A stretch of DNA of 64,000 nucleotides, taken from contig NC_083674.1 in NCBI RefSeq assembly GCF_030384665.1, positions 1,178,001 to 1,242,000 on the forward strand, written 5' to 3'. The position numbers were made by a program, and so were the translations under genes. Below are positions 8,980-21,200 of the stretch, in pieces. Every line of letters starts with the position of its first letter. The first letter of the stretch is position 1. The notes under the pieces are model-generated. The model saw only the letters and a program-made list of their open reading frames with translations, ran no database searches and was not told the origin of the DNA. Source of the DNA: Lodderomyces elongisporus. Its lineage: Eukaryota > Ascomycota > Pichiomycetes > Serinales > Debaryomycetaceae.

Positions 8980-11900
8980 CTAAGCTTTTGTATGTTTCGA
9001 CTTGCTCTTGGCGTTCGGCTTACTCTTACCCTCAATGAATTTCAAGATATCTTCAACTGATTGGTTAGCAATTTGAGGATCAGACTGAGGGGTACTCTTA
9101 TCTTTTTTCCCTTTCTTACTTTTTGAGGAACCAGTTCCATTACCATTTGCAACTTTAGCACTTGCTTGGGAAGCCGAGACACGAGCGTTAGGAGCTACTG
9201 TTTGGGTCGGAGGTGGAGATTTCTTGCTTTGCGCTTGTCTAGCCTTTAAGTACTCAATATACATGGCAACATTAGAAATGTATTTGCTTGTTTGATCAGT
9301 CATCGAGTCATCGGGTCCCAATAATTTTTGGAATATTTCATTAGCGGCAACAAAGCTATCCTTTGACTTTTCAATTTTTTGTTGGGACACAAGGACATTG
9401 GCAATCTTGAAATGGAAAAGGCCCGCAATTTCTGAAGCTTGTCCATTCAAATGCGAACATGCCTCCAATGCCGCATTGAACAACTTCAAGGCACTCTCAT
9501 AGTCCTTAGCATAGTACAAGGAGTCAGCCACGTTGGTCAACAAATTAACCAACGCTGGGTGGTCTTTTCCATAAGTGGAGGTCCAAAGTTGCATAGCTCT
9601 CAGGTATAGCTTCAAGGAGTTGGCGATTTGAGAGTTAGCAAGCTCAAAATAAGCTGAGTTCATGTACGCAGCAATAGTATCATGGTTGTCAAAACCGCAC
9701 GATCTTTCTGATAACACAACAGCCTTACGGCCCATAATAGCTGCCTCTTTGTCAAAGCCCAGCTCTTGATATACTTTAGCAACAAGACTGTAGAACTTTG
9801 CAGTCTGCGAATTGACCTTTCCATAAATCGCTTCATATATAGTTACTAATTCAGCAAGCATGGCCATACCAAGGTCTTTATCACCAGAAAGTAACTGCGA
9901 CCTAGCATTGGCAAAAATCTCGTCAACCAAAGTTGGTTTATATGAAGAGTCCTTAACGAGTGGGACAAAACCAACGATATCATCAGCAATAAATATCGAC
10001 GAGCGTGCGAAAGATGTTGGCTTATTTTCAATAGGCAAAGCTGGCGATTTCTTCTTTGACTTTTTAGAGTGCTTCTTTTCGACATTATCAACCACGCTTT
10101 CTTGTTTCTGTTCTCTTTGAGAGTGTTCAAACTCTTGTTTGGTAAAAGTGTAATCAAATGATTTCCATTGAATACCAAATTTGAGGGCAATCTCTCTAAA
10201 CAATTGAGGCAAGTGAACCAATTTTTCTATCCAATTCTCTTCAAGTGTGAATCTAAACCTGGAACCAACTTCTTTGGCAACTTGAGCAACGACATCTTTA
10301 TGAGTCAACTTTGCAAAACTGATTGCTGATTGGGAGAAGAAGGATGCTTCTAATGGATCAATCTCTGCTTCGGGAGAAGTGTTAATCTCGCCACCCAACA
10401 AACAATTATGGAAATGAGCCACGGCTTTTGCAGAAAGCTCCAATGGCGTCTCTTTCATGATTTGTCTCAAAACATGTTTTGAAGCACGTGCAACCATTTC
10501 TTGAATAGCGAGTCTATAGAGAGAGTCGTAGTTAGCCAATACTAACTCATAAGTAGCTTTTGAAACGGGTTGCTCTTCGGCATCCTTGTCATCAGATTCA
10601 GTATTCTCCTTGGACTTGGCGTCAGAATTTTCAATAGTCTCTTGATTTTTGTCATCTGAGCTGCTTTCTGGCTGGGCTGCAGCTCTCTCTTTGGCTTTTT
10701 CGGCCTCTTCTGCTTCCCTTCTGTCTTTTTCAACCTTTTCAGCTTCTCTTACCTTCACCAACTCCTCATTCTCTTTGATTGTCTTTTCGACTGACTCCTC
10801 ATACTCTGCCTTCTTTACCAAAACTTGTTCTGCAATGTAACCCAAGTATCTCAAATTAATACCATATCTGTGCAATTGCTCGGACAATTGTTGACCATCA
10901 AATGGAGCCAATTGGTGTTGACACTCCTCAATGAATTCTGGAATCAATTTTTCTTTAATAAACTTGGATATTTCTCTCACTTCATCGCGGTCTTCCTTGG
11001 ATTCAAAATCGGAAGAAAAAGCGTCTGGGTTGAATGAAACTTGGTCAATTGGTAAAGCAATTTGGGATTTTTCCTCACTATTGGTGCCTTTGCTGCCGTC
11101 TTTTTCTAACTTTCCCTCCTTTTCCAATTTCTCAGTTTCAGCAGCAAACAAAGCAGACACCTTACGCTTCCACCATTCATTAACCGCTTCGTGTCTAATT
11201 AAAGCTTCACCATGAGGATATGAATCATTCTCTCCTTCTTTGAAATGGGCCTCAATAAATTCGATATCACGTGGGGTTGTTCTATACAAGTCAATGGCAT
11301 ATTTTCTTCCATCAGTACCTTTCAAACCTTTAGTATCTTTAGAAACAACCAAGTCTCCTTCGGATTTGACTTGCTCAGACAACTTGACACCATGTGGTTT
11401 TAAGTGGAAGACCTCACTCAACAGTTTCAATGGCTTTTCAAAAGATTTGTCTTCAAGAATCTTTTGACTATCAGAAGACAAACCGTACAAGACTTTTTCC
11501 ATTATTTCTTCCTCTTCGTCTTCTTCCGCTTTTCCTTCTTCTTTTTTCTCCTGTTCTGCTCCAGCATCATCTTCCTCCTCAGATGGCGGTGCTGCATCCA
11601 AGATACCAGGAACTGGTGCTTGACAAACAATACGCTTTCCCATATAGTCCACGATACAGGTTACCAAGGTTGAAATACCCTTGAGTTCGTGTCTATTCAC
11701 AATCTTTATAGCAGCAAGATCTTTTGACGAAACGTATCTCGAAGCTTCCTCGCCACCTGTCTTATCAAAAACGTCAACTGTTGATGTGCCTGCCGAGTAA
11801 AACACGCCGTTTTTCAAGTAAATGAGCTTGTCAGGCTCTTCTCCCGGGTTCATTGGCGCAATATTTCCTTTAATGATGTTAATGGCGGTCTCGGTAGCGG

Positions 11901-13179
11901 TTTTACTAAAGTCAAAAAGGGTCTTTTGGATAAGCTTGTCACGCATGAGACGTTCTTGGAAATTTGTGCTGGGTAACTCTTTCATTGCTTGAATATCGTT
12001 GTTCCATTCCTTAATGATCTCAGAGCCATCAACACCGTTGCTTATCAACATAAGTTGTGATCTAGATGAGTCTGGGATATTCTTCAAGTCACTTGCATTG
12101 ACAACCCATGGAAATGCCAAGAACGAATTATTTGGCAACAAATAGGTTTCTGGGTGTTCAGTTGACTCGGATAATTTTACTTCATTGTCTTCAATTGTCT
12201 TTGTGAAGGATGGTGACAATTGTGCCAATAATTCGTACAACAAGTAGTGTTTATGATATCTTCCCTTTTCATTTGTCTTTAAAGCAGGGTTAAATGTAGT
12301 GGCCGAGCATTTGTTGACAAAGAACCCAGTAAAGTGGGATGTGATGTGGAATGTCTCATTCTCCAACGTTTGGACTGTAAGGTAAAGAAGGTCTCCTTTG
12401 GTCTTTTGGAAAGATGGGACTGGTGACCATTGTGATACAGCAAAGGACTTGAGAGGAATTTTCACTTTGCCATTGATATTGTCAAACTTCGTGGCTTGTG
12501 TGAAGTTGATACTCTCGGGACTTTCCTCGATCTCTTTAACAAGATCTGAGAGTTGAAGAAGTTCTTCTCTTGAAAGTTCCGGTTGTGAATCCGTCTCCTT
12601 GGTTTCTCCAGATTCTTTTTCGTTTGGTTTTCCAACTTTTCCTTTTCCTTTTCCTTGTTCTTGTTCTTCTTCGTTTGTGTCCGATTTCTCTGCTTCACCA
12701 CGTGCAGTAACTGGGTCAAGTTTTATTGAATTGAATCTAGTGACGCCACCACAAGACCCCAATTCTTGGGAGACTTTGTCAACGTAATGAAGGCCCACAA
12801 TTTCTCTTAATCTGATGATTTGCTCATAAACAGCAGCCAAATTGTAAGGCTTTTCGCGAATTTGTATTTGCAAACATTCAGGTTCGCCCAAGGCCAACTC
12901 TTCAATAATTTGTCCAAATGTAACAATCTCGCCAAATTGTTCAACATCGTGTTCCCCTTGAATGAGAATCAGGTAGTTGGTCAAACTTCTTGTCTTTGGA
13001 ATAACAGTTAAAGTCAGTTTCAAGTCAGTAATAGTTTCTTCATAGTGTGAAGGGATTTTCAAGTCCCCTTTTTGATCAATGAATGAAGGTAACTTTATTT
13101 GCAACTCAAGCTGTTGAGGTGCGACAACTGCTTGAGCTTGTTGTTGGTCTGCATCGACCACTACGTCCCCATTTGACAT
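8980..13179 (-). CDS. CLU1: Clustered mitochondria protein / eIF3-associated factor Clu1
   Basis: 1399 residues, within the usual size range of Clu1/Tif31 (CLUH in animals), a cytosolic mRNA-binding protein that keeps mitochondria distributed and co-purifies with eIF3. In order: ubiquitin-like CLU-N region (about 25-135), the central CLU domain (about 330-600; for example WNNDIQAMKELP and ERLMRDKLIQKTLFDF), an eIF3-p135-like segment (roughly 720-1010) interrupted by a long acidic/basic low-complexity insert (about 800-880, EAEKVEKDRREAEEAEK-like), then TPR repeats (about 1120-1290; AVVLSERSCGFDNHDT and HPALVNLLTNVADSLY are typical). The C-terminal tail is Lys/Ser-rich. Start ATG at 13179. It is divergent from UFO1. 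Confidence 0.96.
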   Translation of the reverse strand: MSNGDVVVDADQQQAQAVVAPQQLELQIKLPSFIDQKGDLKIPSHYEETITDLKLTLTVIPKTRSLTNYLILIQGEHDVEQFGEIVTFGQIIEELALGEPECLQIQIREKPYNLAAVYEQIIRLREIVGLHYVDKVSQELGSCGGVTRFNSIKLDPVTARGEAEKSDTNEEEQEQGKGKGKVGKPNEKESGETKETDSQPELSREELLQLSDLVKEIEESPESINFTQATKFDNINGKVKIPLKSFAVSQWSPVPSFQKTKGDLLYLTVQTLENETFHITSHFTGFFVNKCSATTFNPALKTNEKGRYHKHYLLYELLAQLSPSFTKTIEDNEVKLSESTEHPETYLLPNNSFLAFPWVVNASDLKNIPDSSRSQLMLISNGVDGSEIIKEWNNDIQAMKELPSTNFQERLMRDKLIQKTLFDFSKTATETAINIIKGNIAPMNPGEEPDKLIYLKNGVFYSAGTSTVDVFDKTGGEEASRYVSSKDLAAIKIVNRHELKGISTLVTCIVDYMGKRIVCQAPVPGILDAAPPSEEEDDAGAEQEKKEEGKAEEDEEEEIMEKVLYGLSSDSQKILEDKSFEKPLKLLSEVFHLKPHGVKLSEQVKSEGDLVVSKDTKGLKGTDGRKYAIDLYRTTPRDIEFIEAHFKEGENDSYPHGEALIRHEAVNEWWKRKVSALFAAETEKLEKEGKLEKDGSKGTNSEEKSQIALPIDQVSFNPDAFSSDFESKEDRDEVREISKFIKEKLIPEFIEECQHQLAPFDGQQLSEQLHRYGINLRYLGYIAEQVLVKKAEYEESVEKTIKENEELVKVREAEKVEKDRREAEEAEKAKERAAAQPESSSDDKNQETIENSDAKSKENTESDDKDAEEQPVSKATYELVLANYDSLYRLAIQEMVARASKHVLRQIMKETPLELSAKAVAHFHNCLLGGEINTSPEAEIDPLEASFFSQSAISFAKLTHKDVVAQVAKEVGSRFRFTLEENWIEKLVHLPQLFREIALKFGIQWKSFDYTFTKQEFEHSQREQKQESVVDNVEKKHSKKSKKKSPALPIENKPTSFARSSIFIADDIVGFVPLVKDSSYKPTLVDEIFANARSQLLSGDKDLGMAMLAELVTIYEAIYGKVNSQTAKFYSLVAKVYQELGFDKEAAIMGRKAVVLSERSCGFDNHDTIAAYMNSAYFELANSQIANSLKLYLRAMQLWTSTYGKDHPALVNLLTNVADSLYYAKDYESALKLFNAALEACSHLNGQASEIAGLFHFKIANVLVSQQKIEKSKDSFVAANEIFQKLLGPDDSMTDQTSKYISNVAMYIEYLKARQAQSKKSPPPTQTVAPNARVSASQASAKVANGNGTGSSKSKKGKKDKSTPQSDPQIANQSVEDILKFIEGKSKPNAKSKSKHTKA

Positions 13180-14245
13180 TTTTTATAAAAATCTTCTATT
13201 TCAGTTTCCTGTCTAATGGGAGAGTGTTATTGCTGTAGACTAAATTGAAAATTATATACCGGGTGTTGGTCTGGGGTCTGAAAAAAAAAAAATTTTTTTT
13301 TCACTCTTTTTTTTTTTTCACTTTTTCTCTCTTTCTTCCTCTCTGCATAGTGGCACCCGCCAACTTGTGGAGTTGAGCTCTCGAGCTCTCGAGCTCCATG
13401 CGAGACTCGTTCCAAAATTTTCTTTTTTCTTTTCTTTCTTTTTTGGCTGTCGCTATTTCTTTTTGCAACCACTCAAAACTAATGAGATTGTAAAATGAAA
13501 AACAGAAGTAAAAAAAAAAAAACAACAAAATATTGAATGAAAATAGTTATAATGAGCTCTTGCTAAAGTATATTCTTCTCTTTACAAGTTTTGTTTATGA
13601 AGTTGAGATAAGAGTATATTGGAGGAAAGGGGGAAGATACACTTCAGTTCAGTATATGCTGTAATAGAGTATAGGTTTATATATGTAGAATACTTTGTAG
13701 GCAGTAATAAAGGAGGATGAATTAATATTGTTTTATTTTTTTTTTTCTTTTTCTTTATTTCTAAGAAAAATGAATAAATAAATAAATAGCTCGAATCTAA
13801 TTGCAAAATTAGAGATTGATATGCAAGAACATATCACATATCACTGCAAATGCTTTTGAGTTGTGGTTTTGAAGCAAATTTATTAGGCAATTGTCTACTG
13901 TTGCAAACTGTCCATTTTCTTTTCTCTCTTGTTCATTCTGTTCTTTTTTTTGGCATTTGTTTTTTTGACTTTTATATTTTTTTTTGCTCTTTCAGCAATT
14001 CTTGTTGCTGCGGCTGGAATAGAGAGCGCACGCGGTTGATTTTGCATTTGCATTTGCATTTGCATTTGTATATCGCTTCATCTTTACTTTTTCCATTTTT
14101 TTTTTCTTTTCCCTTGTCGTTTGCCGTTGGAAAAAGAGTTTGTTCATATATAGAACTACACCTTTTTTTTTTTGGCAGTTTATCTACTCCTTGTTATCTA
14201 ACCACATTCATCTATTGCGGTGTGGCAGATGTCGAATTTACAGCG
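13180..14245. other. Divergent intergenic region CLU1 / UFO1
   Basis: Pyrimidine-rich on the plus strand, with long T runs. It includes AGCTCTCG repeated at 13375-13397 (SacI/XhoI-like palindromes), a TGCATT hexamer repeat (14042-14068) and several TTTTC tracts. The frame of UFO1 stays open upstream to an ATG at 13850, but that 132-residue extension is Phe/Ser/His-rich translated pyrimidine DNA and looks like 5' UTR. Confidence 0.65.
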
Positions 14246-16414
14246 ATGAATAGTCATACTGAAGAGCCTAAGGATGGGCTAGGCAACACCATTAGCCAGT
14301 CCGATACCAGCAACTTTTTGAGCCAAACGCAATCAAGTACTATTTCTCAAAAGAATAAAGATATCATTCATAACAAAACTGAAAGCATAAGCAATAACAT
14401 TAGCATCAACGCCTTACCTGATGAGATATTAGTACAGATTTTCTCGCAACTAGATCCGTTGCTTCTCAATAGACTCAAACTAGTATGTAAGAAATGGAAC
14501 CATGTGATCAATGACAAGGATACATGGATGAGACTGTTTCAAATCCGTTTTGGAATCAATACCAATATGTCATCTTTCCCTAGTGTTACGAATGGCACCA
14601 ACTGGATGAATGAGTATTTTGCACGGTTAGCAGTTGTGAGAAATTGGAGAAAAGGACATGCTATACATCAAACTTATCAGATACTCAATAATGAGCACAG
14701 ATTCAACGATGAGACATTGTGCGATTTTAAGATGAACAAGATTTGCATTTTCGATAAAAAGCTGGGCAACATATGCTCAGGGAACTTGAATAGTGGAAGA
14801 AATCAAAGCTTTATACCAGGTGCATTTACCGTAGACACTTTAAGTTTTGGGATGAACTGGAACTATGTCATTATGGGAAAAATAAATGGTGATTTGGTGT
14901 TGCGGAATATGGCGAGTAGCACTTCTTATACGCAGCGAGTTAGTTTGACTAAATTTGAAGTTGATGAGCATTCAAAGAGTCCCATTATGTGTGTTGAAAT
15001 TAACGATCATGTTGATAAATATGGCGCTTCAACAGATATTATTAGTGGCTCGTATAAAGGAGTTTTACAAGCCTGGACAATACATGGCAAGAAAGTAGGA
15101 GATATTCAATTGGATGGTACGATTCTTAACATCAAGTCTGACTTTAACAAGTTTATTATTACCAACACCGAGTCGCATATTTATGTTGTGGACTTTAAAT
15201 CGTTCAAGGTGCTAAACAAAATTCGTGTTTACCTAGATTTTGGAGAAGATGTTTTACATTTGGAGCAATTGCTCAATCTGAAAAATGAATTGGATGTTGA
15301 TTTCGGTGGGAAGAACATTATTTTTTCATACAAGTCTAAGATTTCCGTGTTTGGATTTGAAGGTTCGGGTAGTAGGACTTTAAAGCTAAATGATGGAGTG
15401 GAAGTTGTGAAATCGCAATTCCAGACTTGTCTCAAGAACAGATTAACGAATGTGAACACCCACATTGCTGGGCACGATGGTTTGCTTTATGCGAATTTGT
15501 TGTCAGATGATAGCATAATTATTTGGAATGTGCGTGAATACTCGACTTCGACAATTGTACCCCAATTACAGTTATCTCCATCTTTTGATTACAAAAGAGT
15601 AATGGCAGGATTGAACAGTATGATATCTCGCTTTGATTTGATGTCAATCAATTCATTTGCTCTTACAGGGTCAGTACTTGCTGTCTCTGGATATAATGGA
15701 CTTACCAATATCTACGATGTATTTACCGGAAAGCTACTAAAAGAAGCTTCCATCAAGTTTCCCAAACGGTATGAACATTTACATAATTCACTCCGTACGA
15801 CAAATTATGTTAAACTAAATCCAAATCCCTTGGACTCTAATGGAGTTATAGTTTGTGGGGACACGATACAGTACTTCCAATTTGGAGATTTGGAATCTGC
15901 GTCGAATTCCAGAAGTAACTCAGCATCCGGAAACAAGAAACCGAAATTGGTAAACACTGGTCTGCATGGTAAAAATGCCAATAAGAAGAGGATCAAGGAC
16001 GGATATGATGAGTTCCAGAGACAAGTTTATACCGCAAAGGAAACCGAAAAGATGTTTGACAAATACAACGGGACTGAATTTGAGAGTGAAGAGGATGAAT
16101 TGAGAATGGGTCTTGTCCTTAGTGAAAATATGAGTAGCAATGAGTGTGGTTATGGTGGTGGTTATGGTGGTGGTAACGGTGGTGGTGGTGGGTATGGCGT
16201 TGGATTAACGGAGCAGGAAGAAGAAGATTTACGTTTAGCAATGGAAATTTCCAAATTGGAAGACGGAACTGTAGACACAAATGCAAGTGCAAGTGCAAGT
16301 GCAAATGCAAGTGCAAGTGCAAGTGCAAGTGGAAGTTCAAGTGCAAATATATCGGAAGAAGAGATTGATGAGGAGCTCGAGGCTGCACTCAAACTTTCAA
16401 TGGTTGAATTTTAA
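14246..16414 (+). CDS. UFO1: F-box protein Ufo1 (SCF substrate adaptor with C-terminal UIMs)
   Basis: 722 residues from ATG 14246. An F-box is at about 53-98 (LPDEILVQIFSQLDPLLLNR). A WD40-like beta-propeller region follows (about 150-560; GSYKGVLQAWTIHGKKVG, SGYNGLTNIYDVFTGKLL). Three ubiquitin-interacting-motif segments sit at the C-terminus (EDELRMGLVLSEN, EEDLRLAMEISKLED and DEELEAALKLSMVEF at the very end). F-box plus WD-like repeats plus three C-terminal UIMs is the Ufo1 architecture; Ufo1 bridges substrates such as Ho endonuclease to Skp1-Cdc53. A Gly/Tyr-rich run lies between UIM1 and UIM2, and an Ala-Ser (AAGTGC hexamer) repeat between UIM2 and UIM3. The longer frame from 13850 is rejected as UTR. 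Confidence 0.9.
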   Translation: MNSHTEEPKDGLGNTISQSDTSNFLSQTQSSTISQKNKDIIHNKTESISNNISINALPDEILVQIFSQLDPLLLNRLKLVCKKWNHVINDKDTWMRLFQIRFGINTNMSSFPSVTNGTNWMNEYFARLAVVRNWRKGHAIHQTYQILNNEHRFNDETLCDFKMNKICIFDKKLGNICSGNLNSGRNQSFIPGAFTVDTLSFGMNWNYVIMGKINGDLVLRNMASSTSYTQRVSLTKFEVDEHSKSPIMCVEINDHVDKYGASTDIISGSYKGVLQAWTIHGKKVGDIQLDGTILNIKSDFNKFIITNTESHIYVVDFKSFKVLNKIRVYLDFGEDVLHLEQLLNLKNELDVDFGGKNIIFSYKSKISVFGFEGSGSRTLKLNDGVEVVKSQFQTCLKNRLTNVNTHIAGHDGLLYANLLSDDSIIIWNVREYSTSTIVPQLQLSPSFDYKRVMAGLNSMISRFDLMSINSFALTGSVLAVSGYNGLTNIYDVFTGKLLKEASIKFPKRYEHLHNSLRTTNYVKLNPNPLDSNGVIVCGDTIQYFQFGDLESASNSRSNSASGNKKPKLVNTGLHGKNANKKRIKDGYDEFQRQVYTAKETEKMFDKYNGTEFESEEDELRMGLVLSENMSSNECGYGGGYGGGNGGGGGYGVGLTEQEEEDLRLAMEISKLEDGTVDTNASASASANASASASASGSSSANISEEEIDEELEAALKLSMVEF

Positions 16415-18206
16415 ATATGCATATTTAATCAAGAATTTGTAAGTTAATATATATATTTATATATCCACTTCATTTTCTAGAACATTTTAATGCTGGGTTT
16501 ATTTATATACTTGTCTGTCTGCCTTTCTATTTACAAACTTTCTGGTTTGTTCTGTTTTGTTCTTATTTTTGTTTTATTTTTGTTTTATTTCTGTCCTTCA
16601 AAGAAGCGGCTCACTACAGGTGCGATCTGAGATATTTTGGAAATGGATCGTGCGCAGAATCTGCACGGAATGTTCATCGAATTAGAACCGTTGTAATTCA
16701 AAGTCTATACCCGACACGCGGAGAAATTAGGGTCATACCTGGGGCGGAAAAAATTACGAAGGAAAAAACAAAAAGGCAGGGCAAAAACGGAGAAAAAGAT
16801 TAACAAGACAAAAAAAAAATTATATATATATATATATAGTTACGGAGTTAAAGAATAAACATGTTACGATTTTTTTTTTCTTTTAGGTCCACCATCTATT
16901 TTCAGTAAAATCACACCAAAGAATATCGATCTTTGTATTAAACTGTTTAATCGATTTGACAGGAACTCAATGGTATAACCTGACTTAATGAATTTTGATT
17001 GAAAGTAGCATGGGGAAAAGGTGTTCTGGGATGTAGTAAAGTATTGTTTCTTTTTTTTTTTTCGTTTATATATTCTTTGACTCATTTTAATTATTTTCAT
17101 CGGATCCGTCTTTGATGGACCCTAAGTATAACGCTAAGAATTATAACAGCTTTTATCCGTGATAACTTGTCCCTAATCCACCTGCTTTGTATGCCGTAGT
17201 ACCTCTATTAAAAGTGAAGTAAGCGTGTGAAAAAAAAAATACAATACCATCTAAGCTAAATCTTGATTCTAAATGACAGGAAAGCTTTTTACAATGAACC
17301 TAGAGATGATATTTAGGAAAGGGCAAACTCCGTACTGTACTGCTTTTGGCAAGAGATCCTTTTTTCACCCTTCCTTTCCTAAATAAAAAAAAATTTTAAA
17401 AAAAATAAAAGAGAGAAAAGAGACGAAGGAGAGAAAAAGTGTCTGATAATTTTTTTTTTCCTCTTCTACCCTTCAACCCTTCTTGTTCTGTTCTGTTCTG
17501 TTCCATTTTTTAATTTATTTATTTTGTTTTTGCAAAAACTGAACCAATCCCTTTTGAACTTTACATCAACTTACATCCACCACTACTATTCATAGTTCTA
17601 CTACCACGACTTCAACTAAACAATATTTTTTTCTTCTTTTCAAATTTCCCTGTTACTGTCAAAGATTATCTCCCTTTTCCAAGAAATTATAATTGGACTA
17701 GCCAATAGGAAGTCAGCAGCATTCAGTTAGTTTGCAAAAGGTGAAAAAAAAAACTCATTCCATCTAGCTGTATCTCAGATCTTGTTTCTCCATTTGCTTA
17801 ATCTTTTTTTTTTCAATCTAGTTTTTTCTTTCCTTCGTTCATACAAGGTTCTGTTTTCCTTTTTTTTTTTTGGTTTCTTTTTATTCATTATTTGAATCAT
17901 TATTGACAATATAGGAGCTACTCATCTTCAACAGAATACAAGACCTAGTATAATCACTTATACATTTTGATAGTCAACAGTATTTGCAACAATAGCTCAA
18001 CAGACTTACAAGCCTATATTGTTGTTGTTGTTGTTTTTTTTTTTGATTTATCAGTATAAATATTTATTTATTCTGAATCACCCCGCTCCCTCCCTTCCCC
18101 CTCATATGTGCATTTCGACCAGTTAGTTCACCAGAAAATTAAGCAATACATTTATCCAAATTATTCACACATCATACTTTGGCACAACTAGGATCGAATA
18201 AGAACG
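16415..18206. other. Intergenic UFO1 to RPM2-like gene
   Basis: 1.8 kb. 16600-16745 is a patch of non-repetitive, higher-GC DNA. TATA-like DNA is at 16818-16836. 17100-17350 is again of normal complexity. 17380-18060 is a pyrimidine-rich leader with TTCTG repeats (17482-17502) and GTT repeats (18020-18033). TATAAA at 18055-18060 lies about 150 bp upstream of the RPM2-like ATG. No ORF or tRNA is supported; an unrecognised ncRNA in 16600-16745 or 17100-17350 cannot be excluded. Confidence 0.55.
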
Positions 18207-21200
18207 ATGGTGTTCTCTTCATTGATTAGATTTGCCAAGTTCTCAACTAGGGCCCCACCCGAAGCATCTACAAGGCTTAGATACTCACGGCATCATTCGT
18301 ATAAGAAGCCCTTTTTTTCTTCGTCAGATCCGTATATAAACACAAGCTACTATTATCAAGCTTTACAACCAAACGATGATTTTGCAAGTAGAACCAGGTG
18401 GTGGTCACAGGATAACCGTCAGTCAACTGAACACTCTGGATCATTTTTGAGGATTGCCGATGGTCACTATGGCCTCTATTATTCTATGTACAACCATGAA
18501 TCCGAAAGGCGGGAGAGGCAGCTCGAGTACAAGTGCTACATCCGGCGATACTTGGCAACCCAATTTAAAGAAGGTGATAGAACCAAATTCAAACAATGTA
18601 TGTTTATGAAAGCATACAACAGCAACCACTCAAACCACTCAAACCACTCACACTATCATCAATATAAGCAGGGGTACCGAAATAGGTACAGATACAGCAG
18701 AGACCATTCTAGAAGTCGAAGAAATTTCCACAAAAAATTCCTTCTGTTCAAGTTATTCGTGATTGGATTTACTGCCAAATTTATCATATCTAGAGCTCTT
18801 CGCGATACCCAAGTTCACATTGACAATTTGAAACATCTAATTTCAAGATTGTCTTGCACTGCATTCCTCAAACCAACATCATATTTGCTCCACTCTTCTA
18901 CTACTTCGCCATTACCGCCAACATCAACACCAACATCAAAATCAAAGCCAACGCCGAACTCAAATGACTTTATTTCCACTTTACCCATTACTAGACCCAT
19001 TCTGTTATCGGGTTCTGTTTCTGCCAATGTTTTTGCAATTGGGCTAGCCAAACGTGCGTTTACAACTGCACCAACTTATCACAAGCAACAAGTTCGTGCA
19101 CCTCGCGCTACAGTGGATCAAAAGGATACGAATGAAGAAGGCAAGATTAACAACAAGATTCTCGATGATAATGATGCAAATGATACAAGTAATGTAAAGA
19201 AAGTGTCCGATGCAGATGAAACTGACCATTATAATGAGTTCAACGACCACTTTTTAACGACGCAAACTAGATTATTACGAAATGCTTATGAACAGTATTC
19301 TTCTCCTCAAGACCTTGATGTCATATATCCGATATATCAATCAATAAAGAGGAACGGACTCACACTTCCCGAAGTTGATTTGTATAATATTGTTTTGAGA
19401 TCCATTGCCAATAGAAAGCTCGATTCAGAGTTGGAAATCACGGCTATTGAGAACAAGCTCACAAATTTGCTTACTGTATATCAAGATCTTCTTTGTGTGG
19501 CAGGTTTAAAACCATCTTTGGAAACTTATACTATAGTTGTTACATCTTTACTTGATGCCAGTTTAGCCTGTGATAACTTGCCATTCAAAAACTCTGCTCA
19601 ATTAGCAGATGCCCGTATGAAAGCTAAAGAGTTCACTCATATTTGTTTTGAGATATTGCACTCTGTTCACAGTCAAATCGATTTGAAGCCGATTTTACCC
19701 AAGGCAACTAAATTGATGAAATTATATCCAGAGTTGGTTAGTAAGGACATTCTTGTTATGTTTGTTCCGATTCTCCAAACTCCGGAAAAATTAAATACAT
19801 CTTCTCAGCTATGCGCGTTGCAAATGATTCAGTACTTTAAACAATTTGATGTAATCACAAATAGTGAGGATACTTATTTGTTAATTGAAAAAGTATATGC
19901 CGAAATTTGCAAGAACGAGCATATTGATGTGTTCCAAGTGTATTCAGCAATGATGAAGTGTTTAATGTTGAATGATTTTACCAATCCAGCAAGCCAACTT
20001 CTCGATAATATACTCATTGATTATAAAGAATCCTTAAAGTTTAGAAATAGACCACAAAAGGCAGAGGTTGGCAATCTAATTGCTGATTTTCTTGAAGTTT
20101 ACGCGCTCAGATTTGGTATATTGAAGGCTTACAATCTTATGCAGAAATTCTCATCAGTAGGATACTTACCTGAACTACCAATTTCTTTTTACAACAAGTT
20201 CATTATTGAATTGAGTACCAGCGAAGACCAATTTGAGCAAATGTGGCAATTGTATGATAAGGTTGCAGTTAGGAAAGATTTCCAGTCCACTTCATCGCTT
20301 GATTTAATGAGAAGTACCGATATTTCGTGTAGGGACCAGCTTTTGGCACTTTCATTGCAAAAAGGTGATCATGATCGAGTCTTTCAATTGATAAAGGAGA
20401 TTTTACTTAAAAATCACTTGATAGGCCACAACCATGTTCTCAAGATGTTACTTAGCTACTTGAGTAATGGGGTTGTTCTTAACAAAGCAGAGGGAGAGTA
20501 TTTCAACCAGCATTATTTTGGCTTGCTTTGTCAAGTGTTGGAGTCACAGACCTGTCATTATGAAGGTTCGCCTTATTTGAATGACTTTCTCTCGGAAATT
20601 GTTCCATACTTGATGGTAACAGTACCTCCAGAGTTGTGTAACAGTCCTATGGCTGCAGCTAGTGTGACGAATTACAACATTGTCAATTTTATGAGATCCA
20701 ACTTGGTCAAAAAATCCATTGAGCAATTTGACATGCAACGGGATAATTTGTACGGCTTGGTGGTGATTGGTCGTCAGTTGGCGTGCTATACCGGTTCAGA
20801 TCAAGACATTTTAAAATCCATTGCCCAATTTGAAGCCAAGTTAATTTCGCAGTTTGAAGACACAGAAAACCATTACATTGAGTTAACAGCGGAAGTACGC
20901 GAGTACAAGAATGTTTTGCGTACTCATTTTACTGCATTAGTCAAGTCTTTGGGAGTTGTTGATCAAAATGTTGAGCAAGCTTGGAAATTGATACATGACG
21001 ATTCAGAAAATTTAATTTTGGATAATAGCATTAGCGATTACACAGAAGCTGTATCAGCTACAAATGTCAATATTGATTTGTCAGAAATGTTGAATGTGAA
21101 TTACAAAAAAGGTTTAAAACAATTTGCTTTCGACTTTGGTCAAGGAGCTACATTTCTGGCCGCGACATGGAGTATTGTTCTCAATCAAAACTTTGTTTCC

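Noticed and set aside
13850..14245. 132-residue N-terminal extension of UFO1 from ATG 13850
   Set aside because: It is Phe/Ser/Leu/His-rich translation of pyrimidine-rich DNA with a TGCATT repeat, precedes the family's normal start, and no such head is known in Ufo1.
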